A DNA stretch of 7,542 nt from Verrucomicrobiota bacterium (lineage in GTDB: Bacteria; Verrucomicrobiota; Verrucomicrobiia; Opitutales; Opitutaceae), in contig RFJS01000556.1 in the NCBI GenBank assembly GCA_003694825.1, forward strand, positions 1 through 7,542. Direction: 5' to 3'. Under the pieces are notes generated by a model. The model saw nothing but the letters and a program-made list of their open reading frames with translations. It was not told where the DNA came from and did not search any database. The stretch's first letter is position 1. Every line of letters starts with the position of its first letter. A program made the position numbers and the translations under genes. Of this stretch, positions 7,251-7,542 are shown piece after piece.

Positions 7251-7542
7251 TCAGAGGGCGAAGGCGCGTGCGGCCATCGCGGGATCGGCCGCGGCGAGGC
7301 CGCCGGCTTCCACCCGGCTGAGGCCGTCCACGTACTTGGCGGCGCCGGTGCGGGTGAGGTTGAAGGTTTCCACCATCTCGCCGATCCAACGCGGAAAGCG
7401 GTCGGTGAACTTCACCTCGAAGATAACGATATCACCAAAAACGGATACGGCCGAGGCGTGGTCGCCGCCGAAATCGGATGTCGCCCATGGTTCGCACCGC
7501 ACGTCGCGGTCGAAGGTGATCCGGACCGCGTTGTGGCTGTGG
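7251..7542 (-). CDS. VTC-domain (polyphosphate-polymerase-like) protein, C-terminal 96 residues only
   Basis: The 3' end of a gene running off the right edge; the frame is open to the edge (whole codons 7254-7541), so the start is not visible. VTC domains form a triphosphate tunnel; in yeast Vtc4 this makes polyphosphate from ATP, and bacterial relatives are assumed to act similarly in the cytoplasm. The visible part has AVRITFDRDVRC, a tunnel strand with alternating Arg residues, then GDIVIFEVKFTDRFPRWI with the Glu-x-Lys strand typical of the triphosphate-tunnel fold, and LTRTGAAKYVDGL near the end, as in other bacterial members. A short tail rich in Ala follows to the TGA at 7251. A GTG at 7502 is not a start, since family sequence continues upstream of it. 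Whether the missing N-terminal part is intact cannot be seen. Confidence 0.88.
   Translation of the reverse strand, partial: HSHNAVRITFDRDVRCEPWATSDFGGDHASAVSVFGDIVIFEVKFTDRFPRWIGEMVETFNLTRTGAAKYVDGLSRVEAGGLAAADPAMAARAFAL

Overview
The window holds four genes, all on the minus strand, so they read from the right edge towards the left. In transcription order they are: the 3' end of a VTC-type (polyphosphate-polymerase-like) gene (7251-7542, cut by the right edge), a DUF4956 inner-membrane protein (6555-7238), a HlyD-type periplasmic adaptor (5452-6549), and a 1750-residue secreted protein carrying a CotH-type atypical kinase domain among four lamin-tail domains and several Ig-like domains (143-5395). 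The first three genes are spaced by 12 and 5 nt and the last follows after 56 nt, so this looks like one operon. I see no RNA gene, insertion sequence, CRISPR array or phage gene.

The likely source is a GC-rich Gram-negative bacterium, probably Verrucomicrobiota of the Opitutales/Opitutaceae type. The reasons are the high GC content, the envelope adaptor, the mix of lamin-tail, putative-Ig and MBG domains in one giant exported protein, and above all its duplicated C-terminal module (ARLLN..., IPGFVLDG, LLIRAVGP, DNDNW, SRDA, PGAYSV, VELY). I recall that module as a very common ending of secreted proteins in that group. This is recognition from memory, not a search.

Layout: 1-142 is a non-coding 3' flank with no convincing terminator. 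143-5395 is the CotH/lamin-tail protein. 5396-5451 is a strikingly C-rich, G-poor leader without a Shine-Dalgarno site. 5452-6549 is the adaptor, preceded by a good GGAGGT site inside the end of the DUF4956 gene. 6555-7238 is the DUF4956 gene, and 7251-7542 is the VTC tail.

VTC-like, DUF4956 and CotH genes are known to me as recurrent neighbours in many bacteria, but I know of no established function for the set. A reasonable hypothesis is a phosphate- or polyphosphate-linked envelope system: a cytoplasmic triphosphate-tunnel enzyme, a membrane protein with a soluble C-terminal domain, an adaptor that could reach a TolC-like outer-membrane channel, and an exported kinase-like protein with many adhesion-type domains. 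The domain calls are solid; the joint function is inference.
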